A program made the translations under genes and the position numbers. This document shows positions 4,688 through 6,074 of a stretch of DNA of 6,074 nt, piece after piece. Every line of letters starts with the position of its first letter. Within the stretch, counting starts at the first letter, position 1. The notes under the pieces are model-generated. The model did no database searches, had not been told where the DNA came from, and saw only the letters and a list, made by a program, of their open reading frames with translations. The stretch spans positions 1 to 6,074 of the forward strand of contig JASHTQ010000488.1 of NCBI GenBank assembly GCA_030040475.1, in the 5' to 3' direction. The DNA comes from Streptosporangiaceae bacterium. GTDB taxonomy: Bacteria; Actinomycetota; Actinomycetes; Streptosporangiales; Streptosporangiaceae.

Positions 4688-6074
4688 TAGGAGCCCAGGG
4701 TGGTCTTCTGGACCTGGAGGAGGAACTCGGCGTTGCTCTTGGTCTTGCGCATCTGCTCCATGAGCAGCTCCAGGGCCTGCTGGGGCTCCAGGGCGTGCAG
4801 GACGCGGCGCAGCTGCCAGACGATCTTGAGCTCGTCCGGCGAGAGCAGGATCTCCTCCTTGCGGGTGCTGGAGGCGTCGACGTCGACCGCGGGGAACAGG
4901 CGCTTCTCCGCGAGCTCACGGCGCAGCCGCAACTCCATGTTGCCGGTGCCCTTGAACTCCTCGAAGATGACCTCGTCCATCCGCGAGCCGGTCTCGATCA
5001 GGGCGGCCGCCAGGATCGTCAGCGACCCGCCGTGCTCGATGTTGCGCGCCGCGCCGAAGAACCGCTTGGGCGGGTACAGCGCCGTGGAGTCCACGCCGCC
5101 GGACAGGATGCGGCCGCTGGCGGGCGCCGAGTTGTTGTAGGCCCGGCCCAGCCTGGTGATGTTGTCCAGCAGGATCACCACGTCGTGGCCCATCTCCACG
5201 AGCCGCTTCGCACGCTCGATCGCCAGCTCCGCCACGGTGGTGTGGTCGTCGGCCGGGTGGTCGAACGTGGAGTGGATGACCTCGCCCTTCACGGTGCGCT
5301 GCATGTCGGTGACCTCTTCTGGCCGCTCGTCGACGAGGACGACCATGAGGTGGCACTCGGGGTTGTTCTTGGTGATCGCGTTCGCGATCGCCTGCAGGAT
5401 CATCGTCTTGCCCGCCTTGGGCGGGGACACGATCAGCCCGCGCTGGCCCTTGCCGATGGGGCAGATGAGGTCGATGATCCGGGTGGTCATGATGCCCGGA
5501 TCGGTCTCCAGGCGGAGCCTTTCCTGCGGGTACAGCGGAACAAGCTTGGAGAACTCCGGCCTGGTCAGGGAGCGCTCGGGGTCCAGCCCGTTGACCTTGT
5601 CCAGCCGGACCAGGGCGTTGAACTTCTCCCTGCGCTCTCCGTCCCGCGGCTGCCTGACGGCACCCTCGATGACATCGCCCTTGCGCAGTCCGTGCTTGCG
5701 CACCTGGGACAGGGACACATACACGTCGTTCGGGCCCGGCAGGTAGCCGGTCGTGCGGACGAAGGCGTACCCCTGGACCTCGAGCACGTCGAGGATGCCG
5801 GCGATCGGGATGAGCACGTCGTCCTCGGCGATCACGGGCTCCGGGTCCGCCTGCCGGTCGCGCCGCCGGTTCCTGTTGCGGAACCGGTCGCGGCTGCGCC
5901 GCCGGCCGCCTTCGCCGTCGTCGTCGCGGAACTGGTCCCCGGCCTGCGCGCGCGCCGCCATGGGCTCGCGGGACTGGTCCCGTCCGCCCTGGTCACGGCT
6001 GCCTTGGTCGCGGGAGCCCTGGTCCCGGGTGGACTGGTCCCGGCCGTTCTGATCGCGGCCGGACTGGTCACGGG
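4687..6074 (-). CDS. rho: transcription termination factor Rho (5' end beyond window)
   Basis: Hexameric RNA-dependent ATPase and helicase that binds unstructured nascent RNA and releases RNA polymerase. Numbering from the internal Met at 5961, seen in order: a disordered Arg/Asn/Asp-rich segment (1-40); the primary RNA-binding OB domain (about 50-125) with Tyr65, Phe67 and Tyr81 where E. coli has its RNA-contacting aromatics; Walker A PPKAGKT (180-186); DERPEEVTDM (211-220); Walker B VVILLDN (261-267); the Q-loop region SGGVDSTAL (287-295); and the R-loop GSRMDE (325-330). The frame stays open for 37 more codons to the window edge as an RDQ-rich repeat, and the usual Rho_N helical domain is not visible. 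The true start therefore lies outside, and the Met at 5961 is internal. Actinobacterial Rho proteins commonly carry such a basic N-terminal insertion. Oddity: Asn267 stands where E. coli has Ser266. The stop is TAG. Confidence 0.97.
   Translation of the reverse strand, partial: RDQSGRDQNGRDQSTRDQGSRDQGSRDQGGRDQSREPMAARAQAGDQFRDDDGEGGRRRSRDRFRNRNRRRDRQADPEPVIAEDDVLIPIAGILDVLEVQGYAFVRTTGYLPGPNDVYVSLSQVRKHGLRKGDVIEGAVRQPRDGERREKFNALVRLDKVNGLDPERSLTRPEFSKLVPLYPQERLRLETDPGIMTTRIIDLICPIGKGQRGLIVSPPKAGKTMILQAIANAITKNNPECHLMVVLVDERPEEVTDMQRTVKGEVIHSTFDHPADDHTTVAELAIERAKRLVEMGHDVVILLDNITRLGRAYNNSAPASGRILSGGVDSTALYPPKRFFGAARNIEHGGSLTILAAALIETGSRMDEVIFEEFKGTGNMELRLRRELAEKRLFPAVDVDASSTRKEEILLSPDELKIVWQLRRVLHALEPQQALELLMEQMRKTKSNAEFLLQVQKTTLGS
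5968..6072 (-). repeat. 15-bp in-frame tandem repeat encoding RDQxx in Rho
   Basis: Seven consecutive 15-bp units on the minus strand encode Arg-Asp-Gln followed by SG, NG, ST, GS, GS, GG and SR. The first three codons of each unit are nearly constant (CGN GAY CAR) while the last two vary. The repeat reaches the window edge, so more copies may lie upstream. It belongs to the low-complexity N-terminal insertion of actinobacterial Rho and likely adds RNA-binding or self-association capacity. Such tandem DNA can change copy number in frame. Confidence 0.85.

Noticed and set aside
4028..4690. Plus-strand open frame (220 codons) across rpmE and both flanking gaps
   Set aside because: It is antisense to rpmE, lacks a ribosome-binding site and shows no recognisable domain. 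The reverse-strand rpmE is certain.
5959..5961. ATG at 5961 as the true rho start
   Set aside because: The frame stays open to the window edge with a coherent RDQ repeat, and the Rho_N domain is missing from the visible part, so coding continues upstream.

Overview
The window is high-GC DNA with G or C at most third codon positions. It carries a compact, conserved housekeeping cluster typical of Actinomycetota. All genes lie on the minus strand, so transcription runs from the right edge to the left: rho (5' end cut by the window), rpmE, prfA, prmC, tsaC and wecA (3' end cut by the window). This order matches the rho-rpmE-prfA-hemK-sua5-rfe cluster that in mycobacteria precedes the ATP synthase operon; I recall Streptomyces having extra genes such as glyA between tsaC and wecA. 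The genus cannot be told from the sequence.

Right part (4687-6074): transcription terminator Rho, with a disordered basic N-terminal region containing an in-frame 15-bp minisatellite that encodes at least seven Arg-Asp-Gln-x-x units and runs to the window edge. Next (4564-4686) is a 119-bp intergenic region. It holds an exact GGGAAT-N18-GTT element, the consensus of SigR/SigH-type ECF (thiol-oxidative stress) promoters, starting 4 bp after the rho stop. It also holds a possible short leader ORF whose stop overlaps the rpmE start codon. rpmE (4337-4567) encodes the four-cysteine, zinc-binding form of ribosomal protein L31.

Middle part: 353 bp without a convincing gene (3984-4336) hold a long nested inverted repeat just behind rpmE, a smaller hairpin, and an unusually A-rich leader directly before prfA. 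prfA (release factor 1) overlaps prmC, which encodes the methyltransferase that modifies the GGQ motif of release factors. tsaC (tRNA t6A threonylcarbamoyl-AMP synthase) follows 15 bp later. After 65 bp that may contain a 9-codon leader ORF comes wecA, a membrane sugar-1-phosphate transferase of the MraY/WecA family that primes cell-envelope glycan synthesis.

The genes fit together as an information-processing group (transcription termination, ribosome, translation termination, tRNA modification) with an envelope gene at the downstream end. I found no mobile element, CRISPR array, tRNA or rRNA, and no wholly new system. The most useful observations are regulatory: the SigR-type promoter, the two possible leader ORFs, the hairpin between rpmE and prfA, the pattern of stop codons around prfA, and the Rho repeat.
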